Origin: Anaerolineae bacterium
GTDB taxonomy: Bacteria > Chloroflexota > Anaerolineae > B4-G1
Assembly (NCBI GenBank): GCA_016783285.1
Contig: JADHWW010000124.1
Location: forward strand, 1 to 26,573
Direction: 5' to 3'
DNA: 26,573 bases
Shown: in pieces, positions 1 through 7,904 of the stretch
How the letters are laid out: each line of letters starts with the position of its first letter
How positions within the stretch are numbered: the stretch's first letter is position 1
Notes under the pieces: generated by a model
What the model was told of the DNA's origin: nothing
What the model saw: only the letters and a program-made list of their open reading frames with translations
Database searches by the model: none
Made by a program: the position numbers and the translations under genes

Positions 1-114
1 ATCTATGGTGACCCCAAGCGCCGCTGGCAACCACGCACGCCTGCTATGGCTGCGGGACTAACTGATCACATTTGGACTGTTAAAGAGCTGCTGAAAACCG
101 TTGTGCCGCCCTAA
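1..114 (+). CDS. C-terminal end of an IS transposase (5' end outside window)
   Basis: The frame open from position 1 encodes 37 residues ending at TAA 112-114. It reads [18 protein letters not shown], then [11 protein letters not shown] and a VPP terminus. The block [13 protein letters not shown] followed by ELL and VPP is, from memory, typical of the C-terminus of IS1-like transposases common in Cyanobacteria and Chloroflexota. The catalytic part lies outside the window, so intactness cannot be judged. No clear terminal inverted repeat is visible in the 27 bases between this stop and the next gene, which converges on it. The family name is less certain than the transposase call. Confidence 0.6.
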   Translation: MYGDPKRRWQPRTPAMAAGLTDHIWTVKELLKTVVPP

Positions 115-141
115 CAACACTCAACGGGGGGACTACCAGTT

Positions 142-1881
142 TCATGGCTGGCTGAATAGTTCTTCCAGACGGTCCACAATAATCTGGCAACCGTTCACGT
201 CGGAAACGCCACACTGCACCTCCCCCCATATCTGGATGTCAGGTGGAGGATCGGTAAGCTTATCCATGCTCCGCAAGTCCTCCAGCGCGGCTTCCAACGC
301 TTCATCGGCGCCCCGAATCCCGTATCGAATGCCGAAAGGGCCGTAGAAGTCCAGAATGAAGCAGTCATCGAACCCCCCCAGGCCGCGGCCAAAGAAGTAC
401 CGCCCTTCCCATCCCTCCACGGGGTTGGGATCGGGATAAGGGCCTGCCCCCTCCGGGATGACGCGGGTGACGGTGACCTGGCAGCCGTCGTAGTCGGGCG
501 CCCCACAAACGATCGCGCCCCAAAAGTGGGCGTTGGTATCGCTGTCGCGCAGCCCCTCGATCTCGGCCTCCAGGGCGGCGTCGGCGCCAGTCAGGCCCAC
601 GTCGCCAGCGCCCAAGGGGAGCAGGCGGAGAAAGTCGTCGTATTGCGCATCAGCAGAGAGGCCAACGACCTGCCCATACCAGCCAACCACCGGGGACTCG
701 AAGTGAACGCCCAACGGGGGCGATTCTTCAGCTACGAGTTCCCAGCGTTCCACCCCGATCTGGCAACCGCACACGTCGGGAATGGCGCACTGAATCTCTC
801 CCCATATCCGAACGGTTGCAGACGTGTCCCTCAAGTCCTCCAGTTGGGCCTGCAGCGCTTCGTCGGCGCCTTGAAACCCGTATCGGACGGGGAAGGGACC
901 ATCCAGAACAAAGTAGTCGTCGAACTGGGCCATGCCGGGAACAGAGAAGAGCTGCCCCTGCCAGCCCTCGACCGGGTCGGGATCGAAGCGAGGGCCTGGC
1001 GGCGTGCTGGGGTCCAGGCGGGTCGCGACGAGCTGGCAGCCGCCGTAGTTGGGTACGTCGCAGGTGAGCGTGCCCCAGAAGTTAGCGTAGAAGCCGCTGT
1101 CGCGCAGGGCCACGATCTCGGCCTCAACGTCGGCGTCGGCGCCGGTCAGGCCGATCTCGCCGCTCCCTTCGGGCTGCAAGGCGAGGTAATCGCTACCATC
1201 GGGCAGGCTGACAATGAGGCCGCACCAGCCCACGACGGTGATCTCCGTTGGCGGCGGAGCGGGCGCTGGGGTATTCACGGTGTCTTCTGGAGGAAGGACG
1301 CCCATGCAACGCCAGTTTATCTCTGCCTGTCTTGTTCTCACGTTGACGACGCACGCAGGGTTGCATCCCTCCTTTTGAATGTCCAGATCTATCCACCAGG
1401 TGGCTGTCCAATCGTTGTAGAGGGCGTTCTCCAGGAGCGCCCCCGCCTCGCCGCACTCGCTGCTGGCCGCGATCTCTCTGGCCTCCGCCTCGCTCATCGC
1501 ATCGGCCAGCGCTGGATCGGCTCCGATGGTGAAATGGCAGATCACCTCGTGGTGCCCGCTGTAGCTAAAGTAGGCCTCGGTGACACCCACGGCGCGGGCG
1601 CGGAAGATAAAGACCTCCTCGCCTGCGGCGTTGTCGGTGGTGCGGTCTACCAGTTCAAGCAGTACCTCGCTATACTCCACCTCCCGCTCGTTGCCACTGG
1701 AGGGATCAGTTTCGAGCGCGATCGTGTAGGTCTCGCCCTCCCGCAGCTCGACCGAATGACTGACTGGCCGCGGCCCGGTCGTCGGCAGTGCAACAGGCTC
1801 AACCGTGGCCGACCCGCAGCCGCCCAGGATCAACGCACTCAGAATGAGCGCCAATCCTACAACATACAGTTTGCTTCTCAT
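142..1881 (-). CDS. Lipoprotein with four ~80-residue surface modules and a possible chagasin-like N-terminus
   Basis: The protein has 579 residues. Start 1881 is chosen because GAGGAG sits 7 bases upstream; the earlier ATG at 1911 would overlap the previous gene. Residues 1-22 are a type II signal peptide with lipobox LGGC and Cys22. Residues ~44-118 resemble an I42/chagasin inhibitor fold (EGETYTIAL, DPSSG, then VFIFRARAVG), but this is weak. Residues ~122-200 are a Cys-containing region with EAREIA. Four modules follow at about 1228-1010, 975-731, 694-457 and 425-150, alternating type A (LTGADA, EAEI, LRDS, HFWG) and type B (YGIxGADEAL, LRDT, VRIWGE). Most modules carry a Cys pair around a PDYxGC-like turn. 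The gene lies 11 bases after the 690-residue lipoprotein and is probably co-transcribed with it. The function of the modules is unknown. Confidence 0.85.
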   Translation of the reverse strand: MRSKLYVVGLALILSALILGGCGSATVEPVALPTTGPRPVSHSVELREGETYTIALETDPSSGNEREVEYSEVLLELVDRTTDNAAGEEVFIFRARAVGVTEAYFSYSGHHEVICHFTIGADPALADAMSEAEAREIAASSECGEAGALLENALYNDWTATWWIDLDIQKEGCNPACVVNVRTRQAEINWRCMGVLPPEDTVNTPAPAPPPTEITVVGWCGLIVSLPDGSDYLALQPEGSGEIGLTGADADVEAEIVALRDSGFYANFWGTLTCDVPNYGGCQLVATRLDPSTPPGPRFDPDPVEGWQGQLFSVPGMAQFDDYFVLDGPFPVRYGFQGADEALQAQLEDLRDTSATVRIWGEIQCAIPDVCGCQIGVERWELVAEESPPLGVHFESPVVGWYGQVVGLSADAQYDDFLRLLPLGAGDVGLTGADAALEAEIEGLRDSDTNAHFWGAIVCGAPDYDGCQVTVTRVIPEGAGPYPDPNPVEGWEGRYFFGRGLGGFDDCFILDFYGPFGIRYGIRGADEALEAALEDLRSMDKLTDPPPDIQIWGEVQCGVSDVNGCQIIVDRLEELFSQP

Positions 1882-1892
1882 TTCTTGTCTCC

Positions 1893-3965
1893 TCACTTTG
1901 TCTTCCCCCACACCTCAATCTCGGCCAGGCAGGTATCGTCGTGCCGGGATCCGGGGTAGACCTCTCCGATGACGATTTTGACAAAGGTGGTCTCGATACT
2001 CGGGCCGGGGGCGCGAGCCAGAACGATCCTCTGCATTCCGCGGGCGTCGGAGAGATTCATTTCGATCTGCTCTCCGCTGGAAAAGATAAAGGTTGCCCGC
2101 TTGATCCGGTTGTTGGCGTAAAAGATGTCGTCGTCGCGGTCGTAGCCCACGTCCAGGTTGATGTAGTGAACCTCGACGGTGCCAGGGAAGGTGAGCATGA
2201 ACCATTCGCCAAGACCCGGCCCCGCAACGCCCTCCACCCAGGAGGTCTCAAGCGCACTATCCATCGCCATCCAGGATTGGTACTGGCCTCCTCGATCTGT
2301 AGGCAGGAACGAGGACGCACTGGACGTGGCAAAGGGCATGAGATTCCTGGCCTCCTCCGCCGGCCCCGATACGGCTTCGATCCGTTCCACTTGAATCTGG
2401 CGGCCCTCTACGTCGGGGATACCGGTGAGCAACTGGCCCCACACCTGCACCTGCGCACCTGTCCACCGGTACTGCTCGATCTGCTGGCGCACGGCGGCGT
2501 CTGCGTCCAGCGCTTCGATGCCAAACTGCTGTCCGTCGTTGCGCTCAAAGTAGTCGTCGCACTGGGAGCCCCATAAGAACTTGCCAATCGTGCCAATCCA
2601 GCCCTCCACCGGCTCCTCTGTGGTCGGAGGCGGCGTCGGGACCTCCTGGACCTCGATCCGCGTCACCTGAATCTGGTTGGCGTTATAGTCGGGGACGTCG
2701 TGATGCAGGGTGCCCCACACGTGGACCGTCGTGCCCGTGTCACGCAAGGCGATGATCTGAGCCTGGATATCCGGATTCAGAGACTCGATACCATACTGGC
2801 CTCCACCCACGATTTGTCTTTGGAAGTAATCGTCGAACTGCGAGCCGGGAGGATTGCTGACGATCTCGCCCCACCAGTTCTCCACTGGTTCCGTCCGACT
2901 CTCCACCGGTGTTGGCGCGGGCGCGGGCGTGGGCGCAGGCACAGGCGTGGGCGCAGGCGCAGGTTGGCCTATGACCTCGACGCGGTTCACGACGATCTCT
3001 GTGCCGAAGGCATCAATGGCGGGGCACACAAGTTCCCCCCACACGCGGACGGTGGTCCCCGTATCGCGCAGGCCTGCCAACTGGGCGGCGATTGCAGAGT
3101 CGAGGCTGTCAATGCCATACCCCACGGGGAAGTCACCCGCCAGGATGAAGTTGTCGTCGAACTGAGACCCTGGGGAAGTACCTATGATGGTTCCCTCCCA
3201 GCCTTCGACAGGGTCGGATTCGAAGGAGGGGCCCGGCCTGTCCTCGCGCAGGCGGGTCACGACGAGCTGGCAGCCGCCGTAGTCGAGCACGGGGCAGGTG
3301 AGCGTGCCCCAAAAGTGGGCGTAGGTGGTGCTATCGCGCAGCATCTGGATCTGGGCCGCGACGGTGTTGTCGGCGCCCTCCACACCGATCTCGCCAGCCC
3401 CTTCGGGCTCCAGGGCGAGGTAGTCGTCGAACTGACCGCCGGCCGGCAGGCTGACGACACGGCCCAACCAACCCACGACAGCCTGTCCAGCAGAGGGAGC
3501 GGACGCCTCCGTCACCTGCCCCGCTGCGTCTACCTCTCCCTCCCACTGGAAGCCGGTGACTGGGTTGGCCACGACGACCTGATAGACGACCTGTTCAGGC
3601 GGCACGATCGGATAGGTGATCGTGACCACCCAGTCCTCGGCCGTGTACTGGCAGGTTACCGAACCGACCAGCCCTTCTGGAGTAATGTCTTCCTCCGTCC
3701 AGGTCAGCCCCAGCGCGGGAGCCTGCTCGCCATAGCGTCCGCTGACGTAAGCCAGGGCCACGTCGCGGGCGGCCCGGACCTCGTCTGGGGTTTCCTCGGC
3801 GACCTCTATCGGAGTGGCCGTTGGGAATATATGCCCCCCTTCGGGTATCGGAGACACAGATGAATCTACGATGATCTCCGGATAAGTAGTGGGTGGCACG
3901 CAGCCACCAATGACCACAGTGCTCAGAATGAGCATCAATACCAAAAGATACAGTTTACCTTTCAT
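1893..3965 (-). CDS. Lipoprotein with four surface modules and a C-terminal discoidin-like glycan-binding domain
   Basis: The protein has 690 residues and starts at ATG 3965 behind a purine-rich AAAGGGGG site. The type II signal peptide ends in IGGC with Cys22. Residues ~60-150 form a PepSY-like region (RAARDVALAYVS, then GFQWEGEVD) shared with the lipoprotein at 10602-12053. Four ~80-residue modules follow. The first two are type A and B. A Pro/Ala/Thr linker then leads to a third (ENWWGEIVSNPPGSQFDDYF) and a fourth (EGWIGTI, RWTGAQVQVWG). The last ~150 residues (about 2350-1893) start ARNLMPFATSSASS and end CLAEIEVWGKTK. They match the pattern I know as the NADase-type glycan-binding or discoidin-like domain. 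The same fourth module plus this domain recurs in the LysM protein at 17392-18504. The gene starts 26 bases after the broken serpin. Confidence 0.85.
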   Translation of the reverse strand: MKGKLYLLVLMLILSTVVIGGCVPPTTYPEIIVDSSVSPIPEGGHIFPTATPIEVAEETPDEVRAARDVALAYVSGRYGEQAPALGLTWTEEDITPEGLVGSVTCQYTAEDWVVTITYPIVPPEQVVYQVVVANPVTGFQWEGEVDAAGQVTEASAPSAGQAVVGWLGRVVSLPAGGQFDDYLALEPEGAGEIGVEGADNTVAAQIQMLRDSTTYAHFWGTLTCPVLDYGGCQLVVTRLREDRPGPSFESDPVEGWEGTIIGTSPGSQFDDNFILAGDFPVGYGIDSLDSAIAAQLAGLRDTGTTVRVWGELVCPAIDAFGTEIVVNRVEVIGQPAPAPTPVPAPTPAPAPTPVESRTEPVENWWGEIVSNPPGSQFDDYFQRQIVGGGQYGIESLNPDIQAQIIALRDTGTTVHVWGTLHHDVPDYNANQIQVTRIEVQEVPTPPPTTEEPVEGWIGTIGKFLWGSQCDDYFERNDGQQFGIEALDADAAVRQQIEQYRWTGAQVQVWGQLLTGIPDVEGRQIQVERIEAVSGPAEEARNLMPFATSSASSFLPTDRGGQYQSWMAMDSALETSWVEGVAGPGLGEWFMLTFPGTVEVHYINLDVGYDRDDDIFYANNRIKRATFIFSSGEQIEMNLSDARGMQRIVLARAPGPSIETTFVKIVIGEVYPGSRHDDTCLAEIEVWGKTK

Positions 3966-3991
3966 TTCTTACCCCCTTTTCCTGGTATACA

Positions 3992-5269
3992 TCAGGTTGA
4001 CTTTGCCTTCGGGTTGACGACGCGTCCGACAAACAGTATTGCGCTGGTCTCGATGTCGCGGATGAGAAATATGAAGGGGTGGTCAACGGTGACCTCAACT
4101 CCCTCCTCTACCGGCACCGCTACCGCGGTGGCTGCTGCCGCTTCTGTGCCCGCCTCATCCACAGAGACAAATGCCTTGTGGGTCACTTCTCTGATGAACA
4201 GGTCACGGCTGCCGGTCATTCCGGAGAAATCCGCAGCACCGGTGAAGGCATCCGGCATACCCATCGCAGCGAGAGTCTCTGCTAGACTGAAGCCCGATTC
4301 GAATTCGAATTTTGGCATGGTCAGGGCGACCTGCCTGTATGCCAGATTCTTCGTGATGGTATCTACATGGTCAGCGTCCAGCGCCCCTTCAAACAGTTCA
4401 AACTTGCCCACCGCAGGAAGCAAGATCACCATCGAGAGTTCCCCGCCGTCGTACGGCAGTTCGACTGCCTGATACCCTTCGCTCTCGGCATAACCGAAGG
4501 GGGCGGTTTGCGTCATCATTGGCGCGGTGACCTGGCCGCCGTCAAGCAGATAGAACGTGCCAGCAGCGGTCAGATCCTCCCTGAAGGGATACTGCCACGC
4601 CGCATTGAAGTAGATGGCGTTGGTGAGGACCAGCCGCGTCAACTCGTCAATGACGCCCTGCGGAATCAGGTCTTCAATCCTGTCCTCCGTCTGGTCGCTG
4701 ATCCAGTCGTTGATGGTGATACGAGCCTCTTCCGGCGCGTTCACGAAATCGAGGAGCCTCAACCCGGCGCCATAGTTCTCGGCCAGGGTATCGAGGAACT
4801 CAGGGAGGAACTGGAAGCCCTCTTGACCCCAGGTGGCGTTGACGATGTTCAGCCGGAAGCCCTCTCCATCCTTACCCTCGGCACCTTCACCACGACGGGC
4901 GAGTGCGAGGTCCAGGCCGTTGAACGCGGGATGCAGGCGGTCTTGCGGGAGGATGAAGTGGAGGGTCTCCGCCATCTGTTACTCGGTCTCACCGCGAGCG
5001 CCGGCATACGTCATCGCCAGCGCTAGAGAGATGCTGTATGGAGAGTAGAACAGGTTGTCATTCTCCTCATCTTCCCTCAGGACCTGGTAGAGATCGAAGG
5101 CGAAAGCACTGTTTCCGTTGACCAGATCCGCCAGATCCGAACCGGCCACAGCGGGTGCAGCCACCCGCTGCTTTGCTGACCGTGCGATCTCCGGCCCATT
5201 GCCGCAGCCACTGAAGACCGATGTACTCAGGATGAGCACGAGTCCCAAGATAGATAGTTTGCTCTTCAT
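3992..5269 (-). pseudogene. Lipoprotein serpin interrupted by an in-frame TAA
   Basis: The 5' part (5269 to 4979) encodes a type II signal peptide ending in SGC with Cys22, then the serpin N-terminus (NSAFAFDLYQVLRED, YSPYSISLALAMTYAGAR). It stops at TAA 4981-4979. The same frame resumes with CAG ATG GCG GAG and continues through a complete serpin body to 3992. The intact paralogue at 7905-9179 has CAA at this codon, so one C-to-T change explains the break. The hinge GTEAAAAT and the strand after the reactive loop (HPFIFLIRDIETSAILFVGRV) are intact. The loop reads AVAVPVEEGVEV. The internal ATG at 4975 has no ribosome site in front of it, so a separate C-terminal product is unlikely. A sequencing error or stop readthrough would restore a 425-residue protein. 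Confidence 0.85.
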
Positions 5270-5302
5270 CTCTCGCTTCCTGGTATTATAGCTTTCCATG
5301 TT

Positions 5303-5656
5303 CTAACCAGATTTGGGAGTCAAAAAGGCTCCCACTCCCCCGCCGATAGTCCCCACAACCACTAGCACTGCGCCAGCCAAGGTCGTGTTCGGTGCCGAGC
5401 GGCTAACTACGATGGCTACGAGCAGTACGACCAGACCGGCGCCGAGTCCACTCAGAGCGCCAGGGCGCATGCTATCGATCGGCCCCAGCCGGGCAGCAAG
5501 GTGCCCACCGGCTATCGGGCACAGAAATGCTACCAGCCCCGTCAGCAGCCAGGGAAAGTTGCCCCGATAGATGCCGTTTAAGACAATAAAAGCAATGGCC
5601 CACGAGAATAGGGTTACCAAGGCTCCAGCAACAACGGCTATGGTTCTCGTCTTCAT
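5303..5656 (-). CDS. Small integral membrane protein, probably four transmembrane segments
   Basis: The product has 117 residues from ATG 5656, which is chosen because GGAGG lies 8 bases upstream; the longer frame from 5692 has no such site. Hydrophobic segments lie at about 5-27, 33-53, 65-86 and 92-110. Short loops carry Arg and Asp, and the third loop is RLGPIDSMRPGALSG. The C-terminus is GAFLTPKSG. It resembles small Gly/Ala-rich four-helix proteins of unknown function, and I do not assign a family. The gene ends 33 bases before the broken serpin. Its last ~40 bases have a degenerate match in the non-coding leader of the intact serpin (see the leader feature). Confidence 0.75.
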   Translation of the reverse strand: MKTRTIAVVAGALVTLFSWAIAFIVLNGIYRGNFPWLLTGLVAFLCPIAGGHLAARLGPIDSMRPGALSGLGAGLVVLLVAIVVSRSAPNTTLAGAVLVVVGTIGGGVGAFLTPKSG

Positions 5657-5779
5657 CGTATTTGCCTCCATATCGCAGATGAACTCGTCCACTCAGTTTG
5701 CCAATTGGCCAGCGAAGGTTCCACCTTAGTTCTGAAGACTCCTCGACTATTTGGGAATATCGGGCGGCATCGACTTCCG

Positions 5780-7141
5780 CTACTGTGAAATCCCCAGGAA
5801 AGTCGCCTCCGAAAGACGCTCCAACGTGCCATCGGGATGCAGGCGGAAGGTGCCTCCCCCCTCCCCAGGCCAGGCAATCGTCAGCAAGAGCGATCCGTCG
5901 TCCTCAAAGTGAGCCACTTTGTAGTGAGTAGACTGGGGGGTCAAAATCTCTTGCTGCGTCCCCGCGGCCAAATCCACCTGGAACAGAGCGAAACCTTCAC
6001 TGCCCCAGTCACCGTAGGCGACGATATAGATCAGCGTCGAGCCGTCGGGCGAGAACACCCCCTCCCCGACCTGCACAAATCCGAGATCGGTCGAGGGGGT
6101 CGTGATTTCCGTCGTCTGGCCGCTCGCCAGGTCGGTGAGGTTGACCTTATAGCCCTCGCCCTCTGTGTAGCCGAAGCGGGCCAGTCGTGTCCCATCGTCG
6201 CTGAGGGCAGCCATCCCGCCCATTGGGTCGGGCAGGGGCATGAGCTGGCCGGTGGCGACATCCAACACGCTGAACTCGCCGCATGCGAGGAACAAGCCGC
6301 CGATACCATAAGGCTGCTGGTACACGAAAACCTGCGAACCATCGGGCGAGAAACCCCACGGGGTTAGTATCTGGTGTTCGTGGACGACGTACGTGGTCAA
6401 GAGGCGCGTCTCGCCGGTGGCGATGGTGGCTATGTAGAGATCGGAAGTGAGCGTGACCTTGCCAGACTGCTCTGCCTCAAAGGAAAACCGATTCCAGACG
6501 ATTCGAGTTCCATCAGGCGAGATGGCCCAATCCACCGTCTCAAAGTTGTCCTCCGGGATGTCCATAAAATCAAAGCGTTCGTCCTGCCCGGCCTCGTTCA
6601 CCCGGTGTACCGTGCCGCCAGTGCTTTCTTGATAGTAAACCCACTCCCCAAGCACCTGGTACCTCGTACCCAGCGCGGGGACAGAGTTGGCAGCGCCGCT
6701 GAGACTGTCCATCCAGGTCAACGTCGTCCCCGACTCGTCCGGCATGAGGTCCACGTAGACCCACGTCTCCGCCGGCTCGACCGGGGTTGGCGTCTCGGTG
6801 GGCTGGGCTGTGGCGGTCTCCGTCGGGGCAGCCTGCCCTGAGCTTGCCGAAGGGGTCGTTGGGGTTTCGGTGGGTTGCTCTGCGATGGGACTGCCAGGGC
6901 TGCACTCGCCCCGGTAAAAGGCCCATTCTTCACACTCGCTTCCGTCGGGGAAGATGCACATGGTATGCTGACCGCCGTCCGCGTCTGTGCGCATCTCCAG
7001 GGTATAGCCCTGCTCCTCGCAGTAAACGGCCGCCGGGTTTGCCAGTCCGGTGGTAGGTTCGGCTGTGGTCGTCCCGCAGCCACTGATGATCAATACGCTC
7101 AGGATGAGCGCGAACACCAAAGTAGATAGTTTGCCTTTCAT
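5780..7141 (-). CDS. Lipoprotein with DUF333 domain and TolB/PD40-like beta-propeller
   Basis: The product has 453 residues and starts at ATG 7141 behind AGGAGACAGAAA. The type II signal peptide ends in SGC with Cys22. Residues ~34-80 are a DUF333 domain (NPAAVYCEEQGYTLE, then CIFPDGSECEEWAFYRGEC). A Thr/Pro/Glu linker contains SASSGQA, encoded by a dispersed repeat. The rest (~130-453) has repeated blocks such as ISPDGTRIVWNRF, FSPDGSQVFVY, LSDDGTRLARF and FSPDGSTLIYI, typical of PD40/TolB-like propellers. No enzyme motif is seen. It probably acts as a surface binding protein. The transcript seems to start at an extended -10 near 7308 and to include an inverted-repeat element in its leader. 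Confidence 0.85.
   Translation of the reverse strand: MKGKLSTLVFALILSVLIISGCGTTTAEPTTGLANPAAVYCEEQGYTLEMRTDADGGQHTMCIFPDGSECEEWAFYRGECSPGSPIAEQPTETPTTPSASSGQAAPTETATAQPTETPTPVEPAETWVYVDLMPDESGTTLTWMDSLSGAANSVPALGTRYQVLGEWVYYQESTGGTVHRVNEAGQDERFDFMDIPEDNFETVDWAISPDGTRIVWNRFSFEAEQSGKVTLTSDLYIATIATGETRLLTTYVVHEHQILTPWGFSPDGSQVFVYQQPYGIGGLFLACGEFSVLDVATGQLMPLPDPMGGMAALSDDGTRLARFGYTEGEGYKVNLTDLASGQTTEITTPSTDLGFVQVGEGVFSPDGSTLIYIVAYGDWGSEGFALFQVDLAAGTQQEILTPQSTHYKVAHFEDDGSLLLTIAWPGEGGGTFRLHPDGTLERLSEATFLGISQ
6836..6857. repeat. Dispersed CCTGAGCTTGCCGAAGGGG repeat inside the propeller lipoprotein
   Basis: One copy of the TTCGGCAAGCTCAGG-type repeat is inserted in frame and encodes PSASSGQA in the Thr/Pro linker. 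Other copies are at 12584 and 26506. Confidence 0.6.
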
Positions 7142-7189
7142 TTTCTGTCTCCTGTTCGAGTTTTGACTGAAATCAATACGGTTCAGTTA

Positions 7190-7285
7190 AGGTGCAACGC
7201 ACTTGCGATGATTCCCCAATGCAGCCAGAGACGGTGATTTCAGGTCTTTTCTGACGCTTGCATAGTCCAAAAGTGCGTTGCACCT
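7190..7285. repeat. 96-bp element with perfect 15-bp terminal inverted repeats (MITE-like)
   Basis: AGGTGCAACGCACTT at 7190-7204 is the exact reverse complement of AAGTGCGTTGCACCT at 7271-7285. The 66 bases between contain no ORF. The size and structure fit a small non-autonomous element. No obvious target-site duplication is visible. It lies in the presumed 5' leader of the propeller lipoprotein, where the arms could form a long-range hairpin. Confidence 0.6.
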
Positions 7286-7307
7286 ATGCCATCTTATCTT
7301 CGGCCAC

Positions 7308-7316
7308 AGTGTAGCA
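7308..7316 (-). promoter_or_regulatory. Extended -10 promoter element for the propeller lipoprotein
   Basis: The minus strand reads TGCTACACT, preceded by TG two bases further upstream. The same TGYTAYACT box stands upstream of three other transcription units (10211, 12488, 18635). Bases just downstream (GATAAG) are also shared with the 18635 copy. No good -35 is seen. Confidence 0.45.
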
Positions 7317-7345
7317 CACCCCCCAGGAAAGTACAACAGCCTTCC

Positions 7346-7840
7346 TTACTGCTCCCCTGGCCCGCAGTCGCCGTTGAAGAACTCGATCTCCAGGCAGGAT
7401 GAGCCATCGGGGAATACGCAGGTGGCCCCGTTCGCGCCAGGCTCCAGCGTGTACCCTTGCTGCACGCAATAGGAATGTTCCTGCCCACAACGACCCGACA
7501 TAAATTCCCATTCCTCACACTCGGTCCCATCTGGGAAGACACACACGACCTCAAGGATGTAGTCTGGTACAACGGGCATACCAGGGTGGGGGCCCTCAAG
7601 CGTTTCAGGTGTGGGTTCAGCGGGTGGTTCAGGTTGAGGCTCCTGTTCGCCAATTTTGCGCTCGCGGGTTGTATACTCGTAGCCCAGCCCAGTGCAGTAG
7701 ACTGCAGCGGGGTTGGGTATGTCGATTGGCCCCTCGACTGGTGGTGACTCAATGACCGTCTCAATCTGTGGTTTCCCACACGCGGCCAGCGCAAGAACCA
7801 TCATGGCTGAAATCACTAACAACACTGGCTTATTGCACAT
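7346..7840 (-). CDS. Lipoprotein with two DUF333-like domains
   Basis: The product has 164 residues. ATG 7840 is chosen because AGAAGGAGA lies just upstream; the longer frame to 7912 would overlap the serpin. The type II signal peptide ends in LAAC with Cys21. The first DUF333-like domain starts NPAAVYCTGLGYEY. It is split by a Pro/Glu-rich stretch before VCVFPDGTECEEWEFMSGRC. The second reads YCVQQGYTLE, then CVFPDGSSCLEIEFFNGDC. DUF333 domains are short Cys-rich domains found in hemolysin-like HslJ neighbours and secreted proteins; their role is not established. The gene follows the intact serpin by 64 bases and is probably in its operon. Confidence 0.8.
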   Translation of the reverse strand: MCNKPVLLVISAMMVLALAACGKPQIETVIESPPVEGPIDIPNPAAVYCTGLGYEYTTRERKIGEQEPQPEPPAEPTPETLEGPHPGMPVVPDYILEVVCVFPDGTECEEWEFMSGRCGQEHSYCVQQGYTLEPGANGATCVFPDGSSCLEIEFFNGDCGPGEQ

Positions 7841-7904
7841 TTCCGTTCTCTCCTTCTGGTAAGCTGTTCCCTCTCCAAATCTCCAGAGCACAGTCGAGGG
7901 CGGA

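Noticed and set aside
526..1959. Long plus-strand open frame (477 codons) opposite the module lipoprotein
   Set aside because: It is antisense to a gene with signal peptide, ribosome site and repeated domains. Long antisense frames are expected at this GC content, and the protein has no recognisable domain.
2700..3863. Plus-strand frame of 387 codons opposite the 690-residue lipoprotein
   Set aside because: It mirrors the module repeats and has no start signal or domain of its own.
4290..4310. Palindrome TTCGAATTCGAA as a regulatory site
   Set aside because: It lies inside the serpin codons for FEFES and is present in both paralogues through coding similarity.
3992..4975. Independent C-terminal serpin starting at ATG 4975
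   Set aside because: No ribosome site precedes this ATG, it lacks the serpin N-terminal helices and signal peptide, and the paralogue shows it is the rest of one gene.
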